Positions 6,235-6,799 of a stretch of 6,799 bases of DNA are shown here, piece by piece; position 1 is the first letter of the stretch; every line of letters starts with the position of its first letter. Under the pieces are notes generated by a model. It was not told the origin of the DNA, did no database searches, and worked only from the letters and a program-made list of their open reading frames with translations. The position numbers were made by a program, and so were the translations under genes. Source of the stretch: DATLHO01 sp035539855 (lineage in GTDB: Bacteria; Bacteroidota; Ignavibacteria; OLB7); the NCBI GenBank assembly GCA_035539855.1, contig DATLHO010000137.1, forward strand, positions 1-6,799. The letters run 5' to 3'.

Positions 6235-6771
6235 CTACGCTGTCCGCGGATCCTCCTGCGGTCGCGCGCGCTCCTCGCCGTCGTTGGTGATGACGCTGAT
6301 GCGGCCATCGCCTTCGATGAAGCACTTCTTCACCGCCTTCAGATCGTCGACTCCCTGCTCGCGCAACAGTCCCTTCAGCTCCTCGAGGGTGATCATCTCT
6401 TGCCGCATGTTGCGTCGGTTGACCATACCGTCCTCGACGAGCAGCAGGGGAGCGGGCCGCACGAGCCGCTGCACGAACGCGAAGCGGTAGCCGAGCCAGT
6501 CGATTACGTAGTCGCAGGCGGAGATGGTGACGACGAGAAGCGCGCCTTCGGTCAGCGACGTGTACTCGCCGGCCATGCCGTTCTGAATGGCGTCGGCGAT
6601 GAGAACGACGACGAGAAGATCAGAGATGCCGATTGCGCCGCTCTCGCGACGCAGCACACGGAGGATCGCGAAGAGAACGAGGTAGGTGAGCACACCGCGG
6701 ATGACGATCTCCGCGAGCGATGTGCTGGGAACGAAGATCGCATGCCAGTCGACGGCGAGGATCTTATCCAT
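6235..6771 (-). CDS. YetF-like DUF421 membrane protein
   Basis: The protein has 178 residues. Three transmembrane helices lie at about 21-40, 51-66 and 75-94, followed by a soluble C-terminal domain (about 100-165). The pattern RRESGAIGISDLLVVVLIADAIQN is split here as RRESG (41-45), then ISDLLVVVLIADAIQN (49-64); with DYVIDWLGYR (87-96), LLLVEDGMV (109-117), LKGLLREQGVDDL (132-144) and DGRISVI (155-161) it gives the standard signature of the DUF421/YetF family. The molecular role of the family is not well established; links to envelope stress and spore or membrane biology are known for Bacillus members. ATG 6771 gives a normal short N-terminus, but only a weak GAAG lies before it. It is the first visible gene of the leftward operon, 35 bases before the Nudix GTG. 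Its promoter lies in or beyond the last 28 bases of the window, where I see no clear element. Confidence 0.9.
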   Translation of the reverse strand: MDKILAVDWHAIFVPSTSLAEIVIRGVLTYLVLFAILRVLRRESGAIGISDLLVVVLIADAIQNGMAGEYTSLTEGALLVVTISACDYVIDWLGYRFAFVQRLVRPAPLLLVEDGMVNRRNMRQEMITLEELKGLLREQGVDDLKAVKKCFIEGDGRISVITNDGEERARPQEDPRTA

Positions 6772-6799
6772 GCTTCGGGGGGCTAGACGCCATCGGGCT

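Overview
The window is high-GC bacterial DNA with seven protein-coding genes in four transcription units. One secreted protein has a C-terminal domain of the type IX secretion system (T9SS) type A class. That system is largely confined to Bacteroidota and their relatives (Chlorobiota, Ignavibacteriota, Kapabacteria, Rhodothermota and neighbours). The source is therefore most likely a high-GC member of this group. I cannot name a genus from the sequence, and the T9SS tail is the only strong taxonomic marker.

Left part (1-1808, minus strand): two exported proteins. The first reads out of the left edge and is the N-terminal 372 residues of a repeat-rich, fibre-like surface protein. Upstream of it is a very small T9SS cargo of 180 residues, in which the sorting domain makes up almost half of the protein. 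Both have signal peptides and clear Shine-Dalgarno sites.

Centre (1809-2338): about 530 bases between divergent genes with no convincing gene. It holds a cluster of long G runs on the plus strand, two GC-rich hairpins side by side, and weak promoter-like sequences.

Centre right (2339-5291, plus strand): a two-gene operon of exported M16-family metallopeptidase subunits whose stop and start codons overlap, followed by an intrinsic terminator. The first subunit has the complete zinc site (HLYEH plus the distal glutamate at the exact family spacing) but lacks the C-terminal Arg/Tyr pair. The second has lost both zinc histidines but keeps the Arg/Tyr pair. Together they would make one complete active site, the arrangement known for heterodimeric bacterial M16B peptidases.

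Right part (5313-6771, minus strand): a compact three-gene operon that converges on the M16 operon. In transcription order it encodes a YetF-like DUF421 membrane protein, a Nudix hydrolase resembling NudB, and a small membrane protein of the low-affinity iron permease family. The last two genes overlap by ATGA. These look like housekeeping or stress genes without an obvious shared pathway.

No tRNA, rRNA, CRISPR array, insertion sequence or integrase was seen. The clearest system is the complementary M16 pair; the small T9SS cargo and the fibre-like protein are the most lineage-specific content.
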